Positions 1 to 7,715 of a stretch of DNA of 37,740 nt are shown in pieces. The first letter of the stretch is position 1. Each line of letters starts with the position of its first letter. The notes under the pieces are model-generated. The model worked only from the letters and a program-made list of their open reading frames with translations. It ran no database searches and was not told where the DNA came from. The stretch is from Bacteroidales bacterium (lineage in GTDB: Bacteria; Bacteroidota; Bacteroidia; Bacteroidales; FEN-979): assembly GCA_023231065.1 (NCBI GenBank), contig JALNWE010000027.1:1-37740 (forward strand), written 5' to 3'. The translations under genes and the position numbers were made by a program.

Positions 1-705
1 CCCGGGATGCGGAGAAAGTCCCCGGATGAAATTAAAAACAACCCCGGCTTCCTGGTCCCAGTTGATCCGGCAATCAGCTTTTTGTATCTTAGGGGCTGTT
101 TTCAGGGCACAAGTAGTGTCCTGTCCAGTCCCGGACAGTTCCCCTTTTATAATGCCTTCTACAGTGCGCAGGACCAAATTTGATCCGGTTTCCATTAATC
201 TGTCATGCAGCTCGCCGGATGTTTCCATCTCCCCTATCGGTACCTTCTCAAAAAGCAATATTCTGCCCTGGTCGATTGCTTCGTTGAGGAAGAAGGTGGT
301 AACACCCGTTTGCTGTTCGCCATTGATCACGGCCCACTGGATGGGGGCAGCTCCCCTGTATTGCGGGAGCAACGATGCATGCAGGTTGAATGTGCCCAGG
401 GGAGGCCGGGACCATACTTCGCGGGGCAGCATCCTGAATGCAATCACGATCTGGAGATCGGGTTTGAATGAATCTATTTGTTCCAGAAAAAGGGGATCGC
501 GGAGTTTTTCGGGCTGTAGAACGGGGATGCCGCTGGCAACCGCGAATTCCTTGACAGGAGAAACCTTCAGTTTTAACCCCCGGCCTGCTGGTTTATCGGG
601 CGCTGTGACGACACAAACGACAGGATATCCTGCTTCGACCAGTTGTTTTAATGAGGTTACGGCAAAATCAGGGGTACCATAAAAGATGATCCGGGGAAAA
701 TTCAT
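1..705 (-). CDS. fmt: Methionyl-tRNA formyltransferase, N-terminal 235 residues (cut by window edge)
   Basis: Fmt transfers a formyl group from 10-formyltetrahydrofolate to Met-tRNAfMet in the cytoplasm, making the initiator tRNA. On the minus strand a frame stays open from ATG at 703-705 to base 1, giving 235 residues of an enzyme usually about 310-325 long; the C-terminal tRNA-binding domain lies outside. The Rossmann start (IIFYGTPDFAV, residues 6-16) and the signature LHASLLPQYRGAAPIQ (108-123) are present. Asn107, His109 and Asp145 fall where the E. coli catalytic Asn106, His108 and Asp144 are expected, by my residue count. An inexact promoter-like string (TATCCTTTG, one base too long for the consensus) lies at about 729-737 on the minus strand. 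Antisense frames on the plus strand here are shadows. Confidence 0.96.
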   Translation of the reverse strand, partial: MNFPRIIFYGTPDFAVTSLKQLVEAGYPVVCVVTAPDKPAGRGLKLKVSPVKEFAVASGIPVLQPEKLRDPLFLEQIDSFKPDLQIVIAFRMLPREVWSRPPLGTFNLHASLLPQYRGAAPIQWAVINGEQQTGVTTFFLNEAIDQGRILLFEKVPIGEMETSGELHDRLMETGSNLVLRTVEGIIKGELSGTGQDTTCALKTAPKIQKADCRINWDQEAGVVFNFIRGLSPHPG

Positions 706-754
706 AAATATTTACGATTGACAACTTACAAAGGATAACCAGAAAATCTCACAT

Positions 755-782
755 TCTTCAATGGTCAATTGTCAATGGTCAA
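755..782. repeat. Four-unit 7-bp tandem repeat, consensus TNNTCAA
   Basis: Between fmt and the TPR gene the plus strand reads TCTTCAA (755-761), TGGTCAA (762-768), TTGTCAA (769-775) and TGGTCAA (776-782), each ending in TCAA with an exact 7-base period. It is non-coding. A similar 7-base-period tract lies at 19302-19336 in this window. The function is unknown; low-complexity heptamer tracts may be spread as intergenic repeats or arise by slippage. Confidence 0.7.
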
Positions 783-795
783 AAGTTGATGCCAG

Positions 796-1497
796 CTATT
801 TCTTCATCAACGTCTCGGTGTACGAGATGTATTTATCGATCTCACGGCCTTCGGTAGAACGTGGGAATTCTTCCTTAATGCGTTTATAAAAAGACAACGC
901 TTTTTCTAATTTGCCCATTTCTTCATAAGCCATGGCAGCTTTCATCAGGAAAAAGGGAGAGGTAAAATCATTTTTCTTCATCTCAGCGGCTTCTGAATAA
1001 AGCCCGGCCGCTTTTTCAACTTGTTTTAATTCCATACAGGCATCCCCCATTGCGCCTTTGGCCATTGGGCCAACAACCAGATCGTCACTGCTGAATTTTT
1101 CAAGCTGTTTGAGGGCAAGGTCATACTGTCCGAGTTTCAGGTAACAGATACCCGCGTAATAATGGGCCAGGTTAGCTGATTTGGTAATGCCATATTCATC
1201 TATGATGGCAAGAAAACCAAGATATTGTCCATCCCCGTTAAGGGCCTTTTTAAGAGAATCCTGTTCAAAATATTTTTCAGCCATGAACATCTGACTCTGT
1301 GCATCCTTTTCCTTTGGGGATAAATAAAAACGTTTATATCCGAAAAATCCAAGTACGATCACGATGATCACGCCAACGACAATCAAAATGATATTCTGGT
1401 ATTTCTCAATAAATTGTTCGGTTTTCCCGAAAGCTTCTTCAACAGCAACAATAGTGTTTTCGGTTTTCTTAATTTTTTTATCTTGCTTAGTAGCCAT
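796..1497 (-). CDS. Membrane-anchored tetratricopeptide-repeat protein (YfgM-like)
   Basis: A 233-residue protein with a charged cytoplasmic N-terminus, one membrane segment at about residues 35-54 (rich in Ile and Val) and a C-terminal region of TPR helices at about 70-230 with typical Ala/Tyr/Gly spacing. The topology resembles YfgM, a periplasm-facing TPR protein tied to the Sec translocon and envelope chaperones; that functional link is inference. An upstream TTG would lengthen the frame to 273 residues, but that stretch overlaps the divergent promoter and trmH, so the ATG at 1495-1497 is chosen. An exact TAnnTTTG box sits about 20 bases upstream. The gene is divergent from trmH. Family assignment is by architecture only. 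Confidence 0.85.
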   Translation of the reverse strand: MATKQDKKIKKTENTIVAVEEAFGKTEQFIEKYQNIILIVVGVIIVIVLGFFGYKRFYLSPKEKDAQSQMFMAEKYFEQDSLKKALNGDGQYLGFLAIIDEYGITKSANLAHYYAGICYLKLGQYDLALKQLEKFSSDDLVVGPMAKGAMGDACMELKQVEKAAGLYSEAAEMKKNDFTSPFFLMKAAMAYEEMGKLEKALSFYKRIKEEFPRSTEGREIDKYISYTETLMKK

Positions 1498-1518
1498 AAA
1501 ATCTGAAATTTGAAGGTG

Positions 1519-1526
1519 CAAAATTA
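1519..1526 (-). promoter_or_regulatory. Bacteroidota -7 promoter box for the TPR gene
   Basis: Read on the minus strand this is TAATTTTG, an exact match to TAnnTTTG, followed by GCAC. It predicts a transcript start near 1514 and a leader of about 17 bases. No clear -33 TTTG is visible. It is paired with a divergent box at 1567-1574. Confidence 0.65.
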
Positions 1527-1566
1527 CATTTTTTCCTGAATTACCGGCATACCGGTCTATTTTTTT

Positions 1567-1574
1567 TACTTTTG
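1567..1574 (+). promoter_or_regulatory. Bacteroidota -7 promoter box for trmH
   Basis: TACTTTTG matches TAnnTTTG exactly and is followed by GCAC, as is the divergent box. The predicted start is near 1579, about 20 bases before the trmH ATG at 1599. Only a weak TTAC lies at the -33 position. Confidence 0.65.
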
Positions 1575-1598
1575 CACCCGGCCATTCATGAAAAAGCC

Positions 1599-2318
1599 AT
1601 GATAAACCTTGATCCAATTTCAGGTTTAGGTGACCGGGAACTTGTTAATTACCTGCAATCTTTTGTCACTCCCGAACGGTATAAAAGATTTCTGGATGTT
1701 CTGAAAAGCCGGACCCGGTTCCTGACCATCGTACTGGAAGATATATACCAGCCCCATAATGCCAGCGCGGCGCTTCGTTCGTGTGATTGCTTTGGCATTC
1801 AGGATGTTCATATCATCGAAAACCGGAATAAGTATGAAGTGAACCCTGATGTGGCCCTGGGTTCATCCAAATGGCTTAACCTTATACATTATACAGCTCC
1901 GGGCGACAAAACCGTAATCTGCCTTAACCATCTGAAGCAACAAGGGTACCGGCTGGTAGCGACTTCACCGCATAGAAATGATTTTACACCCGAATCCCTT
2001 CCATTGGATGAAAAAACCGCTTTGCTTTTCGGGACCGAGCTTTCAGGATTGACACCCATTGCCCTTGAAATGGCAGATGATTTCATCCGGATTCCCATGG
2101 TTGGATTTACCGAAAGTCTGAATATCAGTGTATCCGTAGCCATTTTATTGCAGAATTTGACCCAACGCCTGTGGAAAAGCCCCGCTTCCTGGCGCCTTCA
2201 GGAAGAGGAACGGAACGAAATCCTGCTTCAATGGCTCCGGCAATCAATCAACGGATCAGAACAGATCATACAGGATCTCCGGAAAAAGGAAACAGGGAAT
2301 AAAAACCCTGGCAGATGA
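1599..2318 (+). CDS. trmH: TrmH-type (SpoU) tRNA 2'-O-ribose methyltransferase
   Basis: A 239-residue SPOUT-class enzyme that uses S-adenosylmethionine to methylate a ribose 2'-OH, in TrmH classically Gm18 in tRNA. The three SpoU motifs are clear: QPHNASAALRSCDCFGIQ (residues 51-68, with Asn54 and Arg60), LLFGTELSGLT near 155, and the knot motif IPMVGFTESLNISVSVAI near 182. The long N-terminal helix region and basic C-terminal tail (ending in a Lys/Asn-rich stretch) fit TrmH better than the shorter TrmL. A TTG at 1572 in the same frame lies inside the promoter box, so ATG 1599 is the start. The exact tRNA position methylated is inferred from the family. Confidence 0.93.
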   Translation: MINLDPISGLGDRELVNYLQSFVTPERYKRFLDVLKSRTRFLTIVLEDIYQPHNASAALRSCDCFGIQDVHIIENRNKYEVNPDVALGSSKWLNLIHYTAPGDKTVICLNHLKQQGYRLVATSPHRNDFTPESLPLDEKTALLFGTELSGLTPIALEMADDFIRIPMVGFTESLNISVSVAILLQNLTQRLWKSPASWRLQEEERNEILLQWLRQSINGSEQIIQDLRKKETGNKNPGR

Positions 2319-2415
2319 TCTTTATTCAGAAGGAATGTTTAAATTGCAGGAAATTTGAAAAAAAAGATGGATATCGAATATTCGAAAATGATAATTAATT
2401 TTTAAATTATATTTT

Positions 2416-2721
2416 ATGGGAAAAGGAGACAAAAAAACGAAACGTGGCAAAATTGTCATCGGTTCTTATGGCGTCAGAAGAGCGCATAAAAAGAAAAATG
2501 TGGTAACTGTCGTACCTAAAAAAAAGGAAGTGGACCCAAAACCTAAGAAAGAAGTTGAAGAAGAAGTGGTAGTAGTTCCCGTCAAGGTGTCCCCCAAAAA
2601 GACAGTAAAAAAATCTGCTGAGCCAATTACAGGGGAAGAAAAACCCAAAACACCCCGTGCCAGGAAAAAGACAGCTTCTCCCGAAACTCCTGAAACGCCG
2701 GAAGAACCAAAAGAAGCATGA
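2416..2721 (+). CDS. 30S ribosomal protein bTHX with a long Lys/Pro/Glu-rich tail
   Basis: Residues 1-20 (MGKGDKKTKRGKIVIGSYGV) match the bTHX family, a very small basic protein that sits in the head of the 30S subunit and is known in Thermus and Bacteroidota. Family members are usually only about 25-60 residues. Here the protein is 101 residues, the extra roughly 65 being low-complexity Lys, Pro, Glu, Thr and Val with runs such as KPKKEVEEEVVVVPVK. The frame is open throughout with no sign of a shift, and the ATG follows an A/T-rich leader typical of this lineage. rsmG, a ribosome modification gene, starts 63 bases downstream. Whether the tail stays on the mature protein is unknown. Confidence 0.88.
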   Translation: MGKGDKKTKRGKIVIGSYGVRRAHKKKNVVTVVPKKKEVDPKPKKEVEEEVVVVPVKVSPKKTVKKSAEPITGEEKPKTPRARKKTASPETPETPEEPKEA

Positions 2722-2784
2722 TTTTGTTGAACAAACTTTTATAGTACGTCCGGACCAGTGCATATTGATCCGGACGATTTATTT

Positions 2785-3414
2785 ATGAAAACGACCGTCG
2801 AACGGTATTTCCCTAACCTTACAGCCCTCCAGAAAGAGCGTTTCAGCTTGCTGGAAAACCTGTATATAGAATGGAATGCCAGGATCAACGTGATATCCCG
2901 GAAGGACATGGACCAACTCATGATCCACCATGTTCTGCATAGCCTGGGAATTGCCAAAGTCATCAACTTTAAACCCGGCACTGCCATCATGGATGCAGGT
3001 ACCGGTGGGGGGTTCCCTGGAATCCCCCTCGCCATCCTGTTCCCGGAAGTCCATTTTACCCTTGTTGATTCCATCGGAAAAAAAATCAAGGTAGTCGGTA
3101 ATATTGCTCAGTCCGTGGGTTTGAACAATATAACTCCTTTGAATGCCCGTTTCGAAACAGTAAGGGGCGCCTTCGACTTTGTGACCGGCAGGGCGGTGAC
3201 CAATCTTCCTCAATTTTTTACGTGGACCCGGAAAAAAATTAAAAAAACCGGTTTTAATGACCTCACTAATGGGATCCTTTACCTGACAGGTGGAGAGACG
3301 GAATTAGCAGAAAAAAAAACCGATTTCCGTTACACTTTCTATCCCCTGTCGGAATATTTTGAAGACCCCTGGTTCTCCACCAAGAAACTCATCCATCTTT
3401 ACAACTGTTTATAA
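2785..3414 (+). CDS. rsmG: 16S rRNA (guanine-527 N7)-methyltransferase
   Basis: RsmG (GidB) uses S-adenosylmethionine to make m7G527 in 16S rRNA; its loss gives low-level streptomycin resistance in several bacteria. The protein is 209 residues, the usual size. Visible are YIEWNARINVISRKD near residues 31-45 and the S-adenosylmethionine loop DAGTGGGFPGIPLA near residues 72-85, followed by a VDS acidic turn. The frame can be extended to a GTG at 2758, but family proteins begin close to KYFPNLT, so the ATG at 2785 (MKTTVERYFPNLT) is preferred. A weak promoter-like TTTG at 2723-2726 with TAGTACGT at 2742-2749 may serve it, or it may be read through from bTHX. Confidence 0.95.
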   Translation: MKTTVERYFPNLTALQKERFSLLENLYIEWNARINVISRKDMDQLMIHHVLHSLGIAKVINFKPGTAIMDAGTGGGFPGIPLAILFPEVHFTLVDSIGKKIKVVGNIAQSVGLNNITPLNARFETVRGAFDFVTGRAVTNLPQFFTWTRKKIKKTGFNDLTNGILYLTGGETELAEKKTDFRYTFYPLSEYFEDPWFSTKKLIHLYNCL

Positions 3415-3447
3415 GTATTGGGTCATATTTTCAATTACTTACATATC

Positions 3448-3496
3448 GGAACGGATCGTCCGGATAAAATATCCTTGTCCGTTTCATCCTTTTTTA
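3448..3496 (+). terminator. Possible rho-independent terminator after rsmG
   Basis: GGAACGGA (3448-3455) can pair with TCCGTTTC (3478-3485) with one G-U pair. A smaller internal hairpin (GGATA AAA TATCC) sits in the loop. A T-run at 3490-3495 follows, but 4 bases beyond the stem, which weakens the call. Confidence 0.4.
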
Positions 3497-3556
3497 TTTA
3501 CTTAGCAGTCCCGTTTTATACTCTTAAAATCTAATAACCCAATAAAATAATTTTCC

Positions 3557-5632
3557 ATGACTGAACAAAAAAAGTTCATTCCCTTTGTTTCACCTGAAAC
3601 AAATATGAAAGAATTTACGATCAGGGCTGTGATCATTGGTCTATTCTTTGCCGTCATCCTTGGCGCTGCTAACGCGTATCTCGGGCTCAAGGCCGGTATG
3701 ACCATTGCCGCGACGTATCCTGCTGCCGTTCTCGGGATGGCGCTTTTGCGAATAATGAAAGGCTCCATCCTTGAAGAAAACATAACCCGTACCGTTGGCT
3801 CAATCGGCGAATCGGTTGCCGCCGGCGCTATTTTTACTTTACCCGCCTTTTTCATTTCCGGGATCTGGACGGAGTTCTTTACGGCAGGTCATTATTTCAC
3901 ATCAACGCTTATCCTTATCGCCGGTGGTGTGCTGGGGATCATGTTCGTAGCCTTGCTTCGCCGCGTGATGGTTGAAGATGCAGAACTTCCCTTCCCTGAA
4001 TCGGTTGCCGCCGCTGAAATCCACAAAGCGGGACAAAGTGGTTCGGGGGGCTCAAAATTCCTCTTCTGTGCCATGGGCCTTGGCGCATTGATCAAGATCC
4101 TGGGAGAGCTCCGGTTGTTTCAATATCTCTGGGAAAAATTTATTGTTTTCGGAAAACAGACCATCAGCGGGACCATATTCACGGGCCAGGGAGGAATGCT
4201 CCTCAGTTCCCCGGGAGTGAGTCCGGCTTATATGGGCGTTGGTTATATCATAGGCCCTAAATTAGGGGCCCTGAACTTCAGCGGCGGATTGTTGGCATGG
4301 GGTTTACTGGCGCCGATGATCATGTATTTCCTTCTGCCCGGGATCAATTTCCAGGAATGGGCCGCCTTCATCACAGCACATGATCCGACTATGTCTCCTG
4401 AAGCGGCCATGGCCAAGGTCATGGATCCCTCCTATCAGATCAGCCAGATATGGAAATTTATTATCCGTCCCATTGCCATCGGAGGGATGTTGATCAGTGC
4501 GGCTTTTACTTTGTTTAAAATGCGAAAAAGCCTTTCCACCGGGATTAGCCGTTCGGTAAAGGATGTAAAAAAAGCGGCCACCGGCATCGAACATAATGTT
4601 CCTAGAAATGAAAAAGATATCAGTTTTGGATGGATCATGATTGGGATTGCTGCTGTTGCCGTCCTGACCTTCTGCATCACTTATTTCATTTTCCAGACCA
4701 ACATTCTCATTGCCGTGGTTGCCTCCACTGTGATGATCATCCTGGCCTTTTTCTTTGCCTCCGTATCCGGATACCTTGTCGGTATCATGGGTTCCTCCAA
4801 TAACCCCATCAGCGGGCTTACCCTGACGGCCCTGGTCGTTACGGCGCTGATCCTTGTCGCCCTTGGCGTTCAGGGAGATGCCGGAGTAGCAACGGTATTG
4901 GGAGTCGCGGCCATCGTCTGCGTTTCCGCGGCCGTTGCCGGTGAAATGTTGCAAGACCTGAAAGCAGGTCATATCCTTGGCGGCACTCCCTGGCGGATGC
5001 AGATCGGCGATATCCTGGGGGTTATCCTGGCCGGTTCCGTCATGTTCGTGGTTCTTGCCTTTCTCAATGACGGTGATATCGCCAGCGGGAAAAACCTCGG
5101 CTACCAAGGCGGTTTTGGCAGTAAAAATCTTTCCGCGCCCCAGGCCAGCCTGATGGCCATTCTTTCGCGTGGCATTGTCCAGGGACAGATGGCCTGGCCG
5201 CTTATCATTGCAGGGATGCTCATGGGCGTTGCCTTTATCCTCATGCAGGTTAAAAGTCCTATGCTGGTTTCGGTCGGGATGTATCTTCCCATCGAGACAA
5301 CCTTTGCCATCTTTTTTGGTGGCCTTATCAAGGGCGCTGTTGACCTGTATTCGAACAAAAGGAACCATAACGCGGCACAAAAAGTCAGGGTGGAAAACAC
5401 CGGAGTTTTGCTGGCTTCCGGCCTCATTGCCGGAGAAGCCCTGATGGGCTTGATGATCGCTATCTTTGCCGTGTTCGATATTTTCCTTTATAACTATTTC
5501 AGCTTCTTTAAACAACCTACTTTCTATATCAGTTTCGTCATTCTGGCTATCATTGCTTATGTGTTGATCCAGATACCGCTGAAAAATGCAGGTAAACCCG
5601 ATGAACCGGCGCCCCCGGCCTCCGGAATGTAA
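3557..5632 (+). CDS. OPT-family oligopeptide transporter
   Basis: A 691-residue polytopic inner-membrane protein of the oligopeptide transporter (OPT) superfamily, which imports small peptides or metal-chelate substrates by proton coupling. About 14-16 hydrophobic segments can be counted. Family features include AYLGLKAGMTIAATYPAAVLG near residues 41-61, a conserved GSIGESVAAG stretch near 82-91, a PFPESVAAAEIHKAG segment near 146-160 and NNPISGLT near 415-422. The ATG at 3557 follows an A/T-rich leader and is the first start in frame. It stands alone as a transcription unit, closed by the hairpin at 5651-5688. The neighbouring dipeptidase gene makes di- or oligopeptides a reasonable substrate guess, but the sequence does not prove it. 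Confidence 0.93.
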   Translation: MTEQKKFIPFVSPETNMKEFTIRAVIIGLFFAVILGAANAYLGLKAGMTIAATYPAAVLGMALLRIMKGSILEENITRTVGSIGESVAAGAIFTLPAFFISGIWTEFFTAGHYFTSTLILIAGGVLGIMFVALLRRVMVEDAELPFPESVAAAEIHKAGQSGSGGSKFLFCAMGLGALIKILGELRLFQYLWEKFIVFGKQTISGTIFTGQGGMLLSSPGVSPAYMGVGYIIGPKLGALNFSGGLLAWGLLAPMIMYFLLPGINFQEWAAFITAHDPTMSPEAAMAKVMDPSYQISQIWKFIIRPIAIGGMLISAAFTLFKMRKSLSTGISRSVKDVKKAATGIEHNVPRNEKDISFGWIMIGIAAVAVLTFCITYFIFQTNILIAVVASTVMIILAFFFASVSGYLVGIMGSSNNPISGLTLTALVVTALILVALGVQGDAGVATVLGVAAIVCVSAAVAGEMLQDLKAGHILGGTPWRMQIGDILGVILAGSVMFVVLAFLNDGDIASGKNLGYQGGFGSKNLSAPQASLMAILSRGIVQGQMAWPLIIAGMLMGVAFILMQVKSPMLVSVGMYLPIETTFAIFFGGLIKGAVDLYSNKRNHNAAQKVRVENTGVLLASGLIAGEALMGLMIAIFAVFDIFLYNYFSFFKQPTFYISFVILAIIAYVLIQIPLKNAGKPDEPAPPASGM

Positions 5633-5650
5633 TAAAAGCTAAAAATAACG

Positions 5651-5688
5651 ACGGAAGCTGTTTCAACATGGTTTGGAACAGCTTCCGT
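5651..5688 (+). terminator. Strong hairpin after the OPT transporter gene
   Basis: A perfect 12-bp stem, ACGGAAGCTGTT (5651-5662) with AACAGCTTCCGT (5677-5688), encloses a 14-base loop, 18 bases after the transporter stop codon. There is no T-run, so it could be a transcript-stabilising hairpin or a terminator of a less usual type. It lies 43 bases before the PqqD-like gene. Confidence 0.6.
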
Positions 5689-5731
5689 TGCAATAATCAA
5701 ATACGGATTTGATGAACATAATTCCAGTTGC

Positions 5732-6121
5732 ATGAATTTGTTCCAACGGCGCAAAATTTTAAAAAAAGTCAATTTCCTGGACCTCCATCCGGTCAGAAAG
5801 CTTGAACATCAGATCAGGGAAGACGGCGATGTAACGCTGCTTATGCCCAGGTTCAGAAAAAAGATCGAATTTGCCCTCTTCCAGCCACGTTTCAGGGACC
5901 GGTTCATACAGATCAAACTGGACCATCCGGGAAGCCATACCTGGCTGATGATCGATGGGACATCCTCGGTATCTGAAATCTGTAACCGGCTTATTGACCA
6001 GCTTTCCGGTGAACCGGGAGCCCTGAAGGAGATGGAAGAACGGGTAACAAAATTCCTTTCCCTGCTCTATCAGGAACGTTATATCTCATTCATGGAAATT
6101 GAAGATCAGCCTGGCGGGTAA
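5732..6121 (+). CDS. Orphan PqqD-like (RiPP recognition element) protein
   Basis: A 129-residue protein. Residues about 35-118 resemble the PqqD fold: a beta hairpin region (DGDVTLLMPRF), then LDHPGSHTWLMIDGTSSVSEIC near 64-85 and a helical end with a LYQERYISF strand. In peptide-modifying pathways PqqD domains bind the leader of a precursor peptide and present it to a radical-SAM or other enzyme. No radical-SAM gene, precursor peptide or protease of such a pathway is visible here; the neighbours are an OPT transporter and pepD. Stand-alone PqqD-like proteins of this kind occur widely in Bacteroidota and their role is not settled. The start is the first ATG after the hairpin. The family call is by pattern. 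Confidence 0.75.
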   Translation: MNLFQRRKILKKVNFLDLHPVRKLEHQIREDGDVTLLMPRFRKKIEFALFQPRFRDRFIQIKLDHPGSHTWLMIDGTSSVSEICNRLIDQLSGEPGALKEMEERVTKFLSLLYQERYISFMEIEDQPGG

Positions 6122-6135
6122 AGTAATAATTTGTG

Positions 6136-6143
6136 TAACTTTG
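6136..6143 (+). promoter_or_regulatory. Bacteroidota -7 promoter box upstream of pepD
   Basis: TAACTTTG matches TAnnTTTG exactly, 15 bases after the PqqD-like stop codon. It predicts a transcript start near 6148 and an unusually long leader of about 107 bases before pepD. No good -33 element is seen. Confidence 0.5.
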
Positions 6144-6254
6144 TTCGTTGAAACTTGCCTACCTGGTTTTTTTTCAATTTATTGAAACCAGAACCTGTCT
6201 GGCATCGTATGAAAAATAACGCATCATTTTCTCACATAAATCCCAACTAAGATC

Positions 6255-7715
6255 ATGAACAACAATATTACTAATCTCGATCCAAAGGCCCTGTGGAATA
6301 ATTTTCATAGCCTTACCCGGATTCCCAGACCCTCCAAAAAAGAGGACAAGATCCGTGAATTCATTTGCAAATTCGGAAAAAACCTGGGATTGGAAACTTT
6401 TATTGATGAAATAGGAAACGTCATCATACGCAAACCTGCAACTCCGGGGATGGAAAACCGTAAGGGTGTAATCCTGCAAGGCCATCTTGACATGGTCCCA
6501 CAAAAAAACAGTGATAAAATCCACGATTTTGAAAAAGACCCGATCGAAGCAATCGTCGATGGCGAATGGGTGCATGCCAATGGCACCACGCTGGGCGCCG
6601 ATAACGGTATGGGCGTTGCCGCAGCCATGACGGTACTCCAATCAAAAGATCTGGTGCATGGCCCCATTGAAGCGCTTTTTACAACAGATGAAGAAACCGG
6701 AATGACCGGCGCTACTAACCTGAAACCCGGCACCCTGAAAGGGGATATCCTGCTCAACATGGATTCCGAAGACGAAGGGGAACTCTATATCGGATGTGCT
6801 GGCGGCACCAACGGAAATTTCACCCTGAAATACGATGACGAACCTGTAACCAAAGGCAACATCGCTTTTAAACTGAGCCTCACAGGAATGAAAGGAGGCC
6901 ACAGCGGAGTTGACATTCCTCTCGGAAGAGGGAATGCCAATAAAGTCATGGTCCGTTTCCTGTGGGCCGCTTCCCGGAAATTCAACCTTCGGCTTTCGTC
7001 CATCGAAGGAGGAAGCCTGCGCAATGCCATCCCCCGCGAAGCATTTGCCACAGTCACCATCCCTGCCGGAAATAAAGAAGAATTCCTGAAATCGCTTGGA
7101 GATTATGCCACAATCGCGAAAAAGGAATTATCGGCAGTAGAGCCCGGTCTCAAATTGGAAGCTGCCCCGACCGACCTGCCATCAGCATGGATTGATGAAA
7201 AAAGCCAGCACAACCTGTTGGATGCATTGTATGCCTGCCCGAATGGCGTTATCCGTATGAGCAATGAAATGCCGGGACTGGTCGAAACTTCAACTAACCT
7301 CGCCATTGTTAAATCCGAAAATGGTGTCGTCCGCATCCAATGCCTTCTCCGGAGCTCAGTTGACTCTGCCAAGGATGACCTTGAGCAGATGATGCAATGC
7401 GTGTTTGAATTAGCCGGGGCCGAATGTGTGTTTGACGGAAAATATCCTGGCTGGAAGCCCAATCCCGATTCCCCGATACTCGGAACCATGCTTAAGATCT
7501 ACGAAGACAAATTCGGAAAGGTACCCAAGATAACAGCTATCCATGCAGGTCTCGAATGCGGCATCATGGGCGGCGCTTATCCCAACTGGGATATGATATC
7601 ATTTGGCCCGACAATCCGTTTCCCCCATTCTCCTGACGAAAAAGTAAACATTGTCACCGTCCAGAAATTCTGGGATTTCCTGGTTGAGACCTTGAAAAAC
7701 ATACCATTGAAGTGA
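6255..7715 (+). CDS. pepD: Aminoacyl-histidine dipeptidase (M20C)
   Basis: PepD is a cytoplasmic di-zinc peptidase that splits unusual dipeptides such as beta-Ala-His and many Xaa-His dipeptides. The 486-residue length is normal for the family. Zinc ligands can be placed as His77 and Asp116, Glu147, Asp170 and His458, with catalytic Asp79 and Glu146; all are three positions before the residues described for Vibrio PepD, which supports a full, active enzyme. Motifs: GHLDMVPQ (76-83), LGADNGMG (113-120), TTDEETGMTG (143-152), FPHSPDE (456-462). A lid or dimerisation domain lies in the middle. The stop codon (7713-7715) directly abuts that of the convergent methyltransferase gene, leaving no intergenic base. 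Confidence 0.96.
   Translation: MNNNITNLDPKALWNNFHSLTRIPRPSKKEDKIREFICKFGKNLGLETFIDEIGNVIIRKPATPGMENRKGVILQGHLDMVPQKNSDKIHDFEKDPIEAIVDGEWVHANGTTLGADNGMGVAAAMTVLQSKDLVHGPIEALFTTDEETGMTGATNLKPGTLKGDILLNMDSEDEGELYIGCAGGTNGNFTLKYDDEPVTKGNIAFKLSLTGMKGGHSGVDIPLGRGNANKVMVRFLWAASRKFNLRLSSIEGGSLRNAIPREAFATVTIPAGNKEEFLKSLGDYATIAKKELSAVEPGLKLEAAPTDLPSAWIDEKSQHNLLDALYACPNGVIRMSNEMPGLVETSTNLAIVKSENGVVRIQCLLRSSVDSAKDDLEQMMQCVFELAGAECVFDGKYPGWKPNPDSPILGTMLKIYEDKFGKVPKITAIHAGLECGIMGGAYPNWDMISFGPTIRFPHSPDEKVNIVTVQKFWDFLVETLKNIPLK

Noticed and set aside
26..682. A 218-codon plus-strand frame at the left edge
   Set aside because: It is antisense to fmt, whose motifs on the minus strand are clear; the translated product shows no domain.
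4304..5515. A 403-codon minus-strand frame rich in His, Gly and Asp
   Set aside because: It lies fully antisense to the OPT transporter gene; the composition is what the reverse of hydrophobic codons gives.
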